Source: Chryseobacterium piperi
GTDB lineage: Bacteria; Bacteroidota; Bacteroidia; Flavobacteriales; Weeksellaceae
Direction: 5' to 3'
DNA: 64,000 nt
Assembly (NCBI RefSeq): GCF_002285635.2
Contig: NZ_CP023049.2
Span: 1,674,001 to 1,738,000, forward strand
The notes under the pieces are model-generated. The model was not told the origin of the DNA. It worked only from the letters and a program-made list of their open reading frames with translations, and made no database searches. Below are positions 1 to 9,690 of this stretch, piece after piece (within the stretch, counting starts at the first letter, position 1; each line of letters opens with the position of its first letter). Made by a program: the position numbers and the translations under genes.

Positions 1-123
1 CACTAATTTTTCAGCTTCTTTTGCGTTTGTCTGTAAAGATGGTGTAATGGGAGAATCTCCTTTTTTACAGGAAGAGAAGGCCAAAAAGGAAAATAATGAT
101 AGGGCAACAATAGTATTTTTCAT
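1..123 (-). CDS. N-terminal part of a small lipoprotein (partial, runs off the window)
   Basis: Reading leftward from ATG at 123 gives 41 residues: a short Lys-containing start, a hydrophobic stretch and a lipobox ending Ser-Ser-Cys followed by Lys-Lys, as expected for an outer-membrane or periplasmic lipoprotein. The rest lies outside the window, so no function can be assigned. The signal peptide is nearly the same as that of the next gene (both begin MKNTI and end in Cys-Lys-Lys), suggesting a tandem pair of related lipoproteins. The reading frame is open to the window edge. Confidence 0.6.
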   Translation of the reverse strand, partial: MKNTIVALSLFSFLAFSSCKKGDSPITPSLQTNAKEAEKLV

Positions 124-183
124 AAGTATTTTGTACTTGTCATTGCAAAATGGACACCAAAGGTCTTTTACGCATTTAATTTT

Positions 184-1020
184 TTATTGAATCTTCATTC
201 TTTCTTTAAATTCAGGCTTCAGCGTTCCTTTAAGGTCGTCCCATGAAACAGGAATCGTCATATCTCCCGCAGCAAATGCAGCTATTTCATACGGACTGTA
301 ATGGAAATACAAGTTTTTATCATCAAAATAGAAATTATCACTGGCAGGAATCACTTTTACCAAAAGCATATCAGAACCTTTGACTTTACCCTCAGCATCT
401 GTTATTCCACTGTTTATCTTATCAATGTTTTTCATCAAAATCTCCTCGATTTTATTTTTAGGCATTGTGGTGATATCGGTAAGCTCAACTTTTTTATTAT
501 TTTTTAAATCGAAAACTCTTTCTGAAAATCCATAATTATCATGAGCTCCGCCTTCGTAGGAACTACCCGTATACTGAATATGCATATAGTCGTTCATATT
601 GGATTTTAACCTCATGTGAGAACTTGAATACCAATCCTGAGCTTGGGAAGGTCCGGTAAGTTCATCACTATCTCTTTTCATAGAGTCGAAGTAAACATTT
701 TTTTCTTTTTCGAGATAGCTCTTAAGTCCGTTTTTAGAAAAATCTTTGATTCCTTCATTAGCAAAATAGATACTATCCAGAAGCTTTTGATCCTTTAAAG
801 TAGGAAAAACCAAAAGTTGTGAGGTATAGCTCACCTTTAATAGCTTACCTATTTTTATAGAATCACTAACTTCCACCGAGTCTATTTCTAATTTTTGAGA
901 TTGTTTATTTTCTTCTGTATTCACTGTCTTTTCCGTCGAAGTATTCACCGGCTCATTTTTTTTACATGCTGTAAAAACAAAGAAAGAGGATAACGCTACA
1001 ACTGCTATTGTATTTTTCAT
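184..1020 (-). CDS. DUF3298-type (RsiV-like) lipoprotein
   Basis: 278-residue exported protein. It has a signal peptide with a lipobox (FTACKK) so it is probably a lipoprotein. A Ser/Thr/Glu-rich linker precedes a domain with a Tyr-Glu-Gly-Gly-Ala-His segment (about residues 153-160) and an ending of the type YEIAAFAAGDMTIPVSWDDLK, which are hallmarks of the DUF4163/DUF3298 fold also found in the anti-sigma factor RsiV and in deacetylase PdaC accessory regions. No transmembrane anchor or catalytic deacetylase domain is visible, so the role is unknown; RsiV-like lysozyme binding is only an analogy. It lies in the same orientation as the partial lipoprotein downstream and may be its paralogue. 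Confidence 0.7.
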   Translation of the reverse strand: MKNTIAVVALSSFFVFTACKKNEPVNTSTEKTVNTEENKQSQKLEIDSVEVSDSIKIGKLLKVSYTSQLLVFPTLKDQKLLDSIYFANEGIKDFSKNGLKSYLEKEKNVYFDSMKRDSDELTGPSQAQDWYSSSHMRLKSNMNDYMHIQYTGSSYEGGAHDNYGFSERVFDLKNNKKVELTDITTMPKNKIEEILMKNIDKINSGITDAEGKVKGSDMLLVKVIPASDNFYFDDKNLYFHYSPYEIAAFAAGDMTIPVSWDDLKGTLKPEFKERMKIQ

Positions 1021-1044
1021 AATTTTTAATTTTCAATATCAATA

Positions 1045-1075
1045 CAAAAACCATTCAAAAGATGAATGGTTTTAT
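1045..1075 (-). terminator. Intrinsic terminator after the DUF3857 gene pair
   Basis: A 10-bp stem (AAAACCATTC / GAATGGTTTT, loop about 7 nt) ends in a T-run on the minus strand. It lies about 100 nt beyond the stop of the gene ending at 1178 and before the lipoprotein starting at 1020. Confidence 0.65.
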
Positions 1076-1177
1076 AATTTATTTTATATTTTCTTTAGTG
1101 ACTGGAATTCTCTGACTATCGAATTGATCATTTCCGAAAGCCAATAGCGCAATAAAGATAAATCCTAAGCTTTCTAG

Positions 1178-3106
1178 TTATTTTTTAATTAAACTTATTA
1201 CCTGGTTTTCACTTTTTGAAGCGGTTCCCCAAATCTGTTTGAATGCAGGATAGTATTCTTTAGGATAATCCGGGCTTAGTACCTTGATGGTACTGGTTAC
1301 CTCAAGCTTATTTCCTTTATGCTCTGCTACATAACTGTATTCAATTTCTTTGTCATCAGTAACAATTTTCTTGCTTTTAGGCATTTCCTCAATAACATAG
1401 CCTTCCGGAATTTCAAAAGTGATCTTTTTTGTTTTGGTATAGGCAGAAATAAAATCTATAGGAAATCGTCTGGTTTCAGCCTGATCAAATTCATTAGAGT
1501 TTTTATTTAAGAATAACATCGGATTAATGATGATCTTCTTTCCTACCCGGTCAATTAAATTATCTGATGAAAAATTCATGGTACTTTCAAAATCACCATT
1601 TTCAAGAACTTTAGATTCAATATTCGTAAAATCAATAGCGTAATTATCTTTGTATTGCTTTTTGTACTTCTCCATATTATCATCATAATTCTCTTTTGCA
1701 AACATTGCATAACTTCCAGTATCTTTATCCGAATAGGTTCCTGAAACACTTCCATTCTCGTTGATTTTCGCTACTGCAGTCAAATAATTAAAACTTGGTT
1801 TTGAATTGACCATGGTTAATTGCTGTACTTTATCTTTTGACAGTAAAATTCCAAACTGATTCCAATCTCGTGGCGGAAGCATATCCATTGAAGATTGTTT
1901 TGTGGTAGCGTCATATAAATGATACTGATCGTTAATTTTCACGGCAGCCAATACAAAATTGAAGTTAGAAACATTAGGTGACGTCAGATTAATAACCCCA
2001 TTTCCAACAGTAGAGATCGCTACAGGATCTGCATTGATTCCGGCTTCTCTAAAAAGCATAACCAGGAAAAGATTAATTTCAGCTGCATTACCCGTTTTTG
2101 TTTCCAGCATTTTCTTAATACCATCCTCAGTTTTAACCCCTGAGTATTTATTCCATGTAAAGGTTTTCTGAACGTATTTGAAGATTGCCTCGGCTTTTTC
2201 ATTTTCATTTAAATTTGAAATTCCCGCTGGCATATTATCCTTTGCTAATATCGTTTTCTTTAATTCTCCTCCAAAATCTTCATTCTCGTACAGTCTTTTC
2301 TTAATCTGATCCCATGATGAAGAGTATAGTTTCAGCTCTTTGAAATTGGTGGAGTTTAATTCTGCACTGATTTTAGTCCTGTAATTTCTATCGTTTTTTA
2401 TAAATTTTTCAGTTTTAAATCCTTTAAGGTTTTCATACCCAAACCTATAGGTTCTGTAATTGATTCCATACATCATTTTTTCCTCCACATGTCTGTGTTT
2501 TGGATTAAGAGATCCGGTATAGTTGACATTATACGCAATATTAGAAGGAGTATCCAAAACGTACTCTGTATACATTGACGGAGTATCCGATTCTATCAGT
2601 ATTTCAGGAATGGCAAATAAAAACGGCGAGGTCACCTCATACTGATATTCTAAGACAGATCCGTTCTTTACGTTAGGAAAAGCAAATTTGGTAATTGATA
2701 CATATTTATTTTCCTTGCTTTTATACTTGGAGCTTTTATCAACTTTTGTGGTCACTACATTTCCATTTTCCAAATTGTATGTGTAAGCCTTCATTTTAGA
2801 CAAGGTTTCCTGATCGCTTCCGCTTTGGTAAAGAGGAACTTCAAGGTTCAACCAGTCTTCAGCTTTATCTTTATCATAAATTTTAACTCTGTAAAAAATA
2901 GTTTTCTGAAGCGTTATTCTTGAATAATCAATATTAAAGTGTACAGATTTGTACAGAATTTCAGCCGGGGCATTTTCATCCAGTGCCGATTTTTGTTTTG
3001 ATAAATCCGCATCATTAAATTTTGGAGGGTTTAGAAATTCATGCTTTTGAGATTTAACAAAAGTAAAGGTTACAAAGCTGAAAACAATGAGTATAATTTT
3101 TTTCAT
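1178..3106 (-). CDS. Exported DUF3857/transglutaminase-like protein with lost catalytic residues
   Basis: 642 residues with a signal peptide (about 1-19, ending FVKSQ). The order is an N-terminal DUF3857-like beta region, a transglutaminase-like core at about 305-405 and a C-terminal DUF3858-like region. At the position where the neighbouring paralogue has the nucleophile Cys (GDCKG) this protein reads GNAAE (A341), and the expected His is Phe384; only the Asp of YDAT (399) remains. It is therefore probably a non-catalytic binding or scaffold version of the fold. It follows its paralogue with a two-base gap, so the two are almost certainly cotranscribed and may act as a pair at the cell envelope. 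The substrate is unknown. Confidence 0.75.
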   Translation of the reverse strand: MKKIILIVFSFVTFTFVKSQKHEFLNPPKFNDADLSKQKSALDENAPAEILYKSVHFNIDYSRITLQKTIFYRVKIYDKDKAEDWLNLEVPLYQSGSDQETLSKMKAYTYNLENGNVVTTKVDKSSKYKSKENKYVSITKFAFPNVKNGSVLEYQYEVTSPFLFAIPEILIESDTPSMYTEYVLDTPSNIAYNVNYTGSLNPKHRHVEEKMMYGINYRTYRFGYENLKGFKTEKFIKNDRNYRTKISAELNSTNFKELKLYSSSWDQIKKRLYENEDFGGELKKTILAKDNMPAGISNLNENEKAEAIFKYVQKTFTWNKYSGVKTEDGIKKMLETKTGNAAEINLFLVMLFREAGINADPVAISTVGNGVINLTSPNVSNFNFVLAAVKINDQYHLYDATTKQSSMDMLPPRDWNQFGILLSKDKVQQLTMVNSKPSFNYLTAVAKINENGSVSGTYSDKDTGSYAMFAKENYDDNMEKYKKQYKDNYAIDFTNIESKVLENGDFESTMNFSSDNLIDRVGKKIIINPMLFLNKNSNEFDQAETRRFPIDFISAYTKTKKITFEIPEGYVIEEMPKSKKIVTDDKEIEYSYVAEHKGNKLEVTSTIKVLSPDYPKEYYPAFKQIWGTASKSENQVISLIKK

Positions 3107-3108
3107 GA

Positions 3109-5001
3109 TTAGATTTTAGTAATTAAAATTTTAGAGTTATCCATATTGGTTGTTTTTTTCCTGAAGTTGATGTAGTCATTATACTTTTCTTTCGGAAAAA
3201 CTCCTTTGTTCACTTTCATTGTTCTGTTCACTTTTATTTCCTCTCCTTCTTTCACAAAACTCAATTGGTAGGTCCCAAATTCAGAACTTAGCTTGATGTC
3301 ATTCGGTACCTCATCAACTTTATAATTTTTGGGGATTTGAAAACTGATGTGATATTCATCTTCAAATGAATACATGATTTCAAATGGTAGCTCTCTTTTT
3401 TCTTCTGTTTTATAGATATTATTGGAATAGATAGGAACAGCTCTGAAAATCATACTGCTTCCTGCGTATTTGGAATAATTATTAGCTTTAAAATCAAGGT
3501 TAAACTGTGCCACTGCATTTTCTCTGTCATTGGTAAAGTCTTTCATTTCAGCTTTTTCAAAGTGCAACATTCCCAATTGGTCTTTTATCGATTCCTCTTT
3601 TTCTTTGCCCGACAAGGTTGCATATTTTAAACTATAATCATACTGGCTCCCCGTAAAGGCAAATTGTCCCTGCCCGCTGATACTGTTATCTTCATTAAGC
3701 TTAATGAGCAATGTTTGTTTTTCCTTATTTTTTTCAGCCGGATAAACAGGTGTATTGATCAGTTCAATTCCCTCTTTTCTAATAGAAAGAACATTACGGT
3801 CAGTTGTGCTAAAACTCAAATGATTAAAAGCTATTTGCTGTGAAGTATTTTCCAACCAGATATTGCCTTTTTCAGTGGGCACCATCAAAATAACATGGTT
3901 TCCACCCATCTTAGGAAAATCAGGATCAAAAGACTCGATGGAGGAACCTGAATTGATCACCGAATAATAAGATGGAATACCCGCTTCATCCAATAATATT
4001 TTCATATAATTCGTAAGCCCTTTACAGTCTCCATACCCTTTTTTATGTACTTCATCAGGAAGCATAGGCTGCCAGCCACCGATCCCCAATGCTACAAAAA
4101 TGTATCTGGTTTTGGCCTGCATATGCTGATATAGCTTTTTTACTTTTTCCTCTTTGGATCCCTGTAAATTAAGCGCTGCAACTTCCGCTTTGATAGAAGG
4201 AGTAGACAAGGATACAGGTTGTATAATGCTGTTATAATACCATGATCCAAAATCTTTCCAGGTATTGATACTTCCCTGCTTTCCTTCAAGATTGAATTTT
4301 GTCAAGGCAAAACTTACTTTAGGTAAGATTTTGGTTGGCTTAGGAATCAAAGGAGCATCTTCGATAGCCGGAACATTTTTATAGGAATATATTTTATCAT
4401 TGCCACTACCATTTTCTATAACCGAAGTGTAATTATATAAGGAAGGATACGTTTTAGTACGAAGCTCAATCCCTGATTTATTGATGATCTTAAACTGACT
4501 GTCTTCCAAAGATACATTCGGAGAAGTAAATGGCACAAAATCGGGTATAAAAACAGTATTAGAATTGGTAATCTGATACGTAAAATCGATGGTATATGGA
4601 TATTGGGTCGGGGTATAGGATAATGCCAAAAATCTATTATCAGAATAAAAAACACCTTGAGAGTTATTGGCAAAGTCTCCAAAATCGGATTTGGAATAGG
4701 ACTTTACTTTTTTCCCTGATTCATCATAAATAGTTACTTTAACATCTGATATATGATCTCCTTTTTCATAGGGGATATAAGCTTGAGCTTTAGCATTCCC
4801 GTCATTATTTAAGACCGTTGTTACCGTATTGATCTGATATTTCATTTCGTCTATCCGATCAATCTGAACAGTGGTCCAATCTTTACGAACGACAGCATTC
4901 GCATTTTTCTTTAAGTTCTCAGGAATTGCAGATACCGGATAATTCTGAGTATAATACAGAGAGGCTATACACAAAGCCCCTGCAGTAAGCATTTTCATCA
5001 T
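3109..5001 (-). CDS. Exported DUF3857/transglutaminase-like protein, catalytic type
   Basis: About 630 residues with signal peptide, DUF3857-like N-terminal half, transglutaminase-like core and C-terminal DUF3858-like beta domain. The core keeps a papain-like Cys in GYGDCKG and a His in GGNHVIL; the third position reads Glu in WLENTSQ. The open frame extends to a TTG at 5040, but a TAnnTTTG promoter element lies inside that extension (5019-5026), so the ATG at 5001 (Met-Met-Lys-Met before a hydrophobic signal) is the better start. It is the first gene of a two-gene operon with the degenerate paralogue ending at 1178. A role in peptide or cell-wall amide processing is possible but not shown. 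Confidence 0.75.
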   Translation of the reverse strand: MMKMLTAGALCIASLYYTQNYPVSAIPENLKKNANAVVRKDWTTVQIDRIDEMKYQINTVTTVLNNDGNAKAQAYIPYEKGDHISDVKVTIYDESGKKVKSYSKSDFGDFANNSQGVFYSDNRFLALSYTPTQYPYTIDFTYQITNSNTVFIPDFVPFTSPNVSLEDSQFKIINKSGIELRTKTYPSLYNYTSVIENGSGNDKIYSYKNVPAIEDAPLIPKPTKILPKVSFALTKFNLEGKQGSINTWKDFGSWYYNSIIQPVSLSTPSIKAEVAALNLQGSKEEKVKKLYQHMQAKTRYIFVALGIGGWQPMLPDEVHKKGYGDCKGLTNYMKILLDEAGIPSYYSVINSGSSIESFDPDFPKMGGNHVILMVPTEKGNIWLENTSQQIAFNHLSFSTTDRNVLSIRKEGIELINTPVYPAEKNKEKQTLLIKLNEDNSISGQGQFAFTGSQYDYSLKYATLSGKEKEESIKDQLGMLHFEKAEMKDFTNDRENAVAQFNLDFKANNYSKYAGSSMIFRAVPIYSNNIYKTEEKRELPFEIMYSFEDEYHISFQIPKNYKVDEVPNDIKLSSEFGTYQLSFVKEGEEIKVNRTMKVNKGVFPKEKYNDYINFRKKTTNMDNSKILITKI

Positions 5002-5018
5002 TGGTTTATAAAATTTAA

Positions 5019-5026
5019 CAAAAATA
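5019..5026 (-). promoter_or_regulatory. -7 promoter element for the DUF3857 operon
   Basis: TATTTTTG on the minus strand fits the Bacteroidota -7 consensus TAnnTTTG exactly and lies about 18 nt upstream of the ATG at 5001. It decides the start of that gene. No clear TTG -33 box was seen. Confidence 0.5.
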
Positions 5027-5067
5027 GCAAAAATTCCCAATAAGTGTTAAAATTAAATTTTAAAGCA

Positions 5068-5098
5068 AAAAAAAGACTTCATTGCTGAAGTCTTTTTT
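5068..5098 (-). terminator. Intrinsic terminator of gyrB
   Basis: Stem AAAAGACTTC / GAAGTCTTTT with a 6-nt loop and A/T runs on both sides, directly behind the gyrB stop codon. Confidence 0.8.
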
Positions 5099-5115
5099 AT
5101 TATAATGAAGATCGA

Positions 5116-7050
5116 TTAAGCATCAATCTTAGCATATTTTGCATTCTTTTCAATAAATTCTCTTCTTGGTGGAACTTCATCCCCCATTAGCATAGAGAAA
5201 ACACTGTCCGCTTCTACTGCATTATCAATTGTTACTTGTTTAAGGATTCTGTGTTCAGGGTTTAGGGTTGTTTCCCAAAGCTGTTCAGGATTCATTTCCC
5301 CAAGACCTTTGTAACGTTGTACCTCAACACCTTTTCCATCCGGAGACATATCTAAAGTAAACTCTTCACGTTCTTTTTCGTTATAAGCATATACTTTTTT
5401 GTTTCCTTTTTTAAGTAGGTACAAAGGAGGTTGAGCAATATAAATATATCCGTTTTCAATAAGTTCCTTCATGTATCTGAAGAAGAATGTAAGAATCAAT
5501 GTAGAAATGTGAGACCCGTCAATATCGGCATCGGTCATGATTACAACCTTATGATATCTTAGTTTAGCCATATTCAAGGCCTTGCTGTCTTCTTCCGTTC
5601 CTACAGAAACTCCAAGAGCTGTATAAATATTCTTTATTTCCTCGTTATCATATACTTTATGAAGCATTGATTTTTCTACATTCAGAATCTTACCTCTCAA
5701 TGGAAGAATTGCTTGGAAATGTCTGTCTCTACCCTGCTTTGCAGTACCTCCTGCGGAATCTCCCTCTACTAAGAATAGTTCAGATTCTTCAGGGCTTTTT
5801 GATGAACAGTCAGATAATTTACCAGGAAGTCCAGAACCTCCCATCGGAGATTTTCTCTGAACCATTTCACGTGCTTTCTTCGCAGCCTGTCTTGCTTTTG
5901 CAGCCAAAACAACTTTTTGTACGATCAGCTTAGCTTCGTTAGGATTTTCTTCCAGGAAGTTCGTAAGCATTTCCCCTACGATTTTATCTACGGCACCGGA
6001 AACTTCAGAGTTCCCAAGTTTTGTCTTAGTCTGACCTTCAAATTGAGGCTCCATTACCTTTACTGAAATCACGGCCGTTAATCCTTCACGGAAATCATCT
6101 CCGGTAATTTCTACCTTCTCTTTTTGTGGAACACCAAGATCATCAGCATATTTCTTCAGCGTTCTTGTCAAAGCACGTCTGAAACCTGCAAGGTGAGTTC
6201 CTCCTTCATGAGTATTGATATTATTAACGTAAGAGTGAAGATTTTCGTTAAATGAAGTATTATAACGCATCGCTACTTCTACAGGAATCTCATCTCTTTC
6301 TCCTTCCATGAAAATCACATGCTCCATGATGGATTCTCTACTTCCATCTATATAGGCAACAAATTCTTTTAATCCTCCTTCAGAATGAAAAATCTCTGTT
6401 CTGAAAGATCCGTCTTCTAACTGCTCTCTTTCATCAGTAAGGGTAATCGTAATTCCTTTATTAAGGTAAGAAAGTTCTCTTAAACGGTTTGCTAAAGTAT
6501 CGTAGTTATATACTAATTCTGTAAAAATAGTATCATCCGGCTTGAAAAACTGCTTTGTTCCTCTTTTATCACTGTGTCCTATCTCCTGAACTTCAGTTTG
6601 TGCTTTTCCTTTGGAGTAAACCTGCTGATAAACGTTTCCATCTCTGTAAACTGTTGTTATCATTTCGTTGGAAAGTGCATTCACACACGATACCCCAACT
6701 CCGTGAAGACCTCCTGAAACCTTGTAAGAATCTTTATCAAACTTACCTCCGGCTCCAATTTTTGTCATAACAACCTCAAGAGCCGATTTTTGTTCTTTTT
6801 CGTGAAAGTCAACCGGGATACCTCGACCGTTATCACTAACTTCGACTCCGTTACCTTCTTTAATGCTAACGAAAATGGTATCGCAGTATCCTGCTAACGC
6901 TTCGTCAATAGAGTTATCTACTACTTCATAAACCAAATGATGAAGTCCTCTGACTCCAACATCACCAATGTACATTGAAGGACGCATACGAACGTGCTCC
7001 ATTCCTTCCAATGCCTGAATACTACTAGCTGTATATTGTTTCTGACTCAT
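5116..7050 (-). CDS. gyrB: DNA gyrase subunit B
   Basis: 644 residues, the usual short GyrB length without the proteobacterial insert. The GHKL ATPase domain shows VVDNSIDEAL (Asn and Glu for Mg-ATP), DNGRGIP and GGLHGVGVSCVNALS. The Toprim domain shows EGDSAGGTAKQGRDR, LPLRGKILNVEK and the metal-binding DADIDGSHI. The C-terminal segment has the conserved RYKGLGEMN. It forms the A2B2 gyrase that introduces negative supercoils using ATP. GyrB rather than ParE is favoured by the QGRDR-type Toprim sequence and strong overall similarity. It is transcribed alone, with its own terminator at 5068-5098, and diverges from cydA. Confidence 0.97.
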   Translation of the reverse strand: MSQKQYTASSIQALEGMEHVRMRPSMYIGDVGVRGLHHLVYEVVDNSIDEALAGYCDTIFVSIKEGNGVEVSDNGRGIPVDFHEKEQKSALEVVMTKIGAGGKFDKDSYKVSGGLHGVGVSCVNALSNEMITTVYRDGNVYQQVYSKGKAQTEVQEIGHSDKRGTKQFFKPDDTIFTELVYNYDTLANRLRELSYLNKGITITLTDEREQLEDGSFRTEIFHSEGGLKEFVAYIDGSRESIMEHVIFMEGERDEIPVEVAMRYNTSFNENLHSYVNNINTHEGGTHLAGFRRALTRTLKKYADDLGVPQKEKVEITGDDFREGLTAVISVKVMEPQFEGQTKTKLGNSEVSGAVDKIVGEMLTNFLEENPNEAKLIVQKVVLAAKARQAAKKAREMVQRKSPMGGSGLPGKLSDCSSKSPEESELFLVEGDSAGGTAKQGRDRHFQAILPLRGKILNVEKSMLHKVYDNEEIKNIYTALGVSVGTEEDSKALNMAKLRYHKVVIMTDADIDGSHISTLILTFFFRYMKELIENGYIYIAQPPLYLLKKGNKKVYAYNEKEREEFTLDMSPDGKGVEVQRYKGLGEMNPEQLWETTLNPEHRILKQVTIDNAVEADSVFSMLMGDEVPPRREFIEKNAKYAKIDA

Positions 7051-7280
7051 ATCAAATTATTAAATCTTGCTAAACGCAAAGACCTACAAATATCGTGATT
7101 TTTTTCGACTTATGAAAGTTAAAATATGTCAAAAAAGTCTGAACTTTTCCACATCAAGCAAAGCCTTTTTTCCTCTAAAAAAGAACAAAGTTATTATGTA
7201 TTTTATCAGCATATCCTGTTTTAAATCATATCAAACATCCATAATTTATACGTAAATTTATTTTCTCAAAAATTGATATT

Positions 7281-8624
7281 ATGGACGATTTCATTGCAGC
7301 TCGCGCACAAATGGCCATGTCCCTTGGGTTTCACATCATTTTCTCTTGTGTCGGTATGGTGATGCCTTTTCTAATGGCATTTGCCCACTGGAAATACCTT
7401 AAAACAAAGAATGAGGTCTACAAAGGACTCACCAAAGCCTGGAGCAAAGGAGTTGCCATTTTATTTGCAACCGGAGCCGTTTCGGGTACTATGCTTTCTT
7501 TTGAATTGGGACTTCTCTGGCCACAATTCATGAAACATGCCGGACCTATTTTCGGAATGCCCTTTTCTCTTGAAGGAACTGCCTTCTTTATTGAAGCTAT
7601 AGCCATTGGCTTTTTCCTTTACGGCTGGGATAAATTCAACAAATGGTTCCATTGGTTTTGTGGATTCCTGGTAGGACTTAGCGGCTTGGCTTCTGGTATT
7701 TTAGTGGTTGCTGCGAATGCCTGGATGAATTCCCCTGCAGGTTTTGATTATGTTAACGGCCAATACTTAAATATAGACCCGATCAAAGCCATGTTTAATG
7801 AAGCATGGTTTCCACAGGCTCTTCATATGACAGTTGCCGCATTTTGCGCAACAGGATTTGCCGTAGCAGGAGTTCACGCCTATCTCATTATGAGAAAGAA
7901 AAATGTGGAATTCCATACCAAAGCATTCAAAATTGCTGCTGGTTTTGCCCTTATTGGTGCTTTCGGAGCCCCTCTGAGTGGAGATGTTGCCGCAAAATCT
8001 GTTGCTAAAAGACAGCCTATAAAATTAGCTGCCATGGAGGCTCACTTTGAAACAGAAAAAGGCGCCGCTTTTGTGATCGGAGGAATTCCGGATGAAAAAA
8101 AGGGCGAGATTAACTACGCTATAAAAATACCTAAACTATTAAGCTTTTTAGTAAGTAACGATTTCAATACAGAAGTAAAAGGGTTAAAGGATTTTCCAAG
8201 AGACGAATGGCCTCCTATTGCTGTAGTTCACTACTCTTTTCAGATTATGATCTTCTTCGGTGTCATTATGATCTGTATCGGTATGATTTATGTCTATTCT
8301 CTATTTTTCAAAAAGGAATGGCTAAATAGAAACTGGCTCCTAAAAACCTTCCTTATCGCAACACCTTTCGGATACATTGCACTGGAAGCAGGCTGGACCG
8401 TTACTGAAGTTGGACGCCAGCCCTGGATTATTTATGGAATTATGCGAACTGTAGATGCTGTTACTCCTATGCCTGGAATCCAGTATTCATTCTATTTTTT
8501 CACCGCGATCTTTGTGTCCTTATCATTAATTATTATTTTCCTTCTGAAAAGACAAATACAAATGGTTCCTAAACTTTATGACCCTACCGATCCTCAGTTT
8601 AACTTTAAAAACAAGAAATCATGA
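7281..8624 (+). CDS. cydA: Cytochrome bd quinol oxidase subunit I
   Basis: 447 residues with about nine membrane segments. The N-terminal ARAQMAMSLGFHIIF carries the conserved heme b595 ligand His; the ALHM segment near residue 176 and the GRQPW motif (GWTVTEVGRQPWIIYGIMRT region) are diagnostic. It is shorter than E. coli CydA (522) because the Q-loop insert is missing, so it belongs to the short Q-loop class. It reduces oxygen to water with quinol, with high affinity, in the inner membrane. It overlaps cydB by 4 nt (ATGA), so translation is probably coupled. A near-consensus -7 element (TAAATTTA) sits at about 7253-7260. Confidence 0.96.
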   Translation: MDDFIAARAQMAMSLGFHIIFSCVGMVMPFLMAFAHWKYLKTKNEVYKGLTKAWSKGVAILFATGAVSGTMLSFELGLLWPQFMKHAGPIFGMPFSLEGTAFFIEAIAIGFFLYGWDKFNKWFHWFCGFLVGLSGLASGILVVAANAWMNSPAGFDYVNGQYLNIDPIKAMFNEAWFPQALHMTVAAFCATGFAVAGVHAYLIMRKKNVEFHTKAFKIAAGFALIGAFGAPLSGDVAAKSVAKRQPIKLAAMEAHFETEKGAAFVIGGIPDEKKGEINYAIKIPKLLSFLVSNDFNTEVKGLKDFPRDEWPPIAVVHYSFQIMIFFGVIMICIGMIYVYSLFFKKEWLNRNWLLKTFLIATPFGYIALEAGWTVTEVGRQPWIIYGIMRTVDAVTPMPGIQYSFYFFTAIFVSLSLIIIFLLKRQIQMVPKLYDPTDPQFNFKNKKS

Positions 8625-9625
8625 TTTATGTAGTTATAGGTTTTCTCTGGCTCGCTATCTGTCTGTATGTAATTTTGGGCGGTGCTGATTTCGGCGCTGG
8701 TATTGTTGAATTGTTTACCAAAAAGAAATCCCGTCACAAAACAAAAGAAATCATGTATCAATCTATCGCTCCTGTTTGGGAAGCAAACCATATGTGGCTG
8801 ATTATTGCTATTGTGATCTTGTTTGTAGGTTTCCCTGAAATCTACACTACGATGTCAACTTATTTGCATATTCCTTTAGTACTTATGCTTGTAGGAATTA
8901 TAGCAAGGGGTACTGCTTTCACTTTCAGGAATTACGATGCTGTTAAAGACGATTGGCAGGTATTATATACGCTAATCTTCTACTACGCTAGTCTTTTAAC
9001 TCCATTTTTCCTTGGATTAATCGCTGCCGCCACAGTTTCACAATCTATCAATCCGGACGCTACCACCTTTTTAGATCTGTATATCTTTAGCTGGCTGAAT
9101 TGGTTCGGTATAGCAGTAGGCCTATTCACCATAGCATTGTGTGCCTACCTTGCCTCTATTTTTTCATTAAGGGAAACACGCGATAAAGCAGACCTGGATT
9201 TAATGATCAAAAAGTCTAAACAAACGATGATTTTTGTAGTGATTACCGGAGCTCTCGTATTTTTCACTGCTTATATTTCCAATATCCCGCTTGTAACATG
9301 GGTATTTTCAAAGCCTTTAGGTATTATGTCTATTGCTTTCGCAACCATTGCTTTAGGATTAATTTTCCGTGCTATGAAACAAAGAAAGCTGCTTCCGGTA
9401 CGTGCATTAGCCGGATTCCAGGTTATTATGATCTTAGTAGCAGCTACCTATCAGCATAATCCTGATATTATTCTATTAGCGAACGGAAACCATCTTTCTT
9501 TACTGGAACATGTAGCCGCACCCAAAACAATTTCAGCATTAGCCTGGGCTTTAATGCTAGGCTCCTTATTTATTTTACCCTTCTTATTCTATCTGATGTT
9601 TTCATTCAGTAGATTAAGAAAATAG
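8621..9625 (+). CDS. cydB: Cytochrome bd quinol oxidase subunit II
   Basis: 334 residues, hydrophobic throughout with eight or nine membrane segments. The N-terminal WLAICLYVILGGADFGAGIVEL segment and the WEANHMWLI motif (about residues 52-60) are typical of CydB. It forms the heterodimer with CydA that scaffolds the three hemes. It begins inside the last codon of cydA and ends just before a strong terminator at 9638-9674. No cydX-like small subunit or cydCD genes are seen nearby. Confidence 0.95.
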   Translation: MIYVVIGFLWLAICLYVILGGADFGAGIVELFTKKKSRHKTKEIMYQSIAPVWEANHMWLIIAIVILFVGFPEIYTTMSTYLHIPLVLMLVGIIARGTAFTFRNYDAVKDDWQVLYTLIFYYASLLTPFFLGLIAAATVSQSINPDATTFLDLYIFSWLNWFGIAVGLFTIALCAYLASIFSLRETRDKADLDLMIKKSKQTMIFVVITGALVFFTAYISNIPLVTWVFSKPLGIMSIAFATIALGLIFRAMKQRKLLPVRALAGFQVIMILVAATYQHNPDIILLANGNHLSLLEHVAAPKTISALAWALMLGSLFILPFLFYLMFSFSRLRK

Positions 9626-9637
9626 ATATTTCATTTC

Positions 9638-9674
9638 ATAAAAAATCCTCTGCAGCTTTGCAGAGGATTTTTTA
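9638..9674 (+). terminator. Intrinsic terminator of cydAB
   Basis: An 11-bp stem AATCCTCTGCA / TGCAGAGGATT with a 4-nt loop, preceded by A and followed by T runs, about 14 nt after the cydB stop. It may work in both directions and so also end gltBD transcripts. Confidence 0.85.
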
Positions 9675-9690
9675 TGATTTCAACTTAAAA

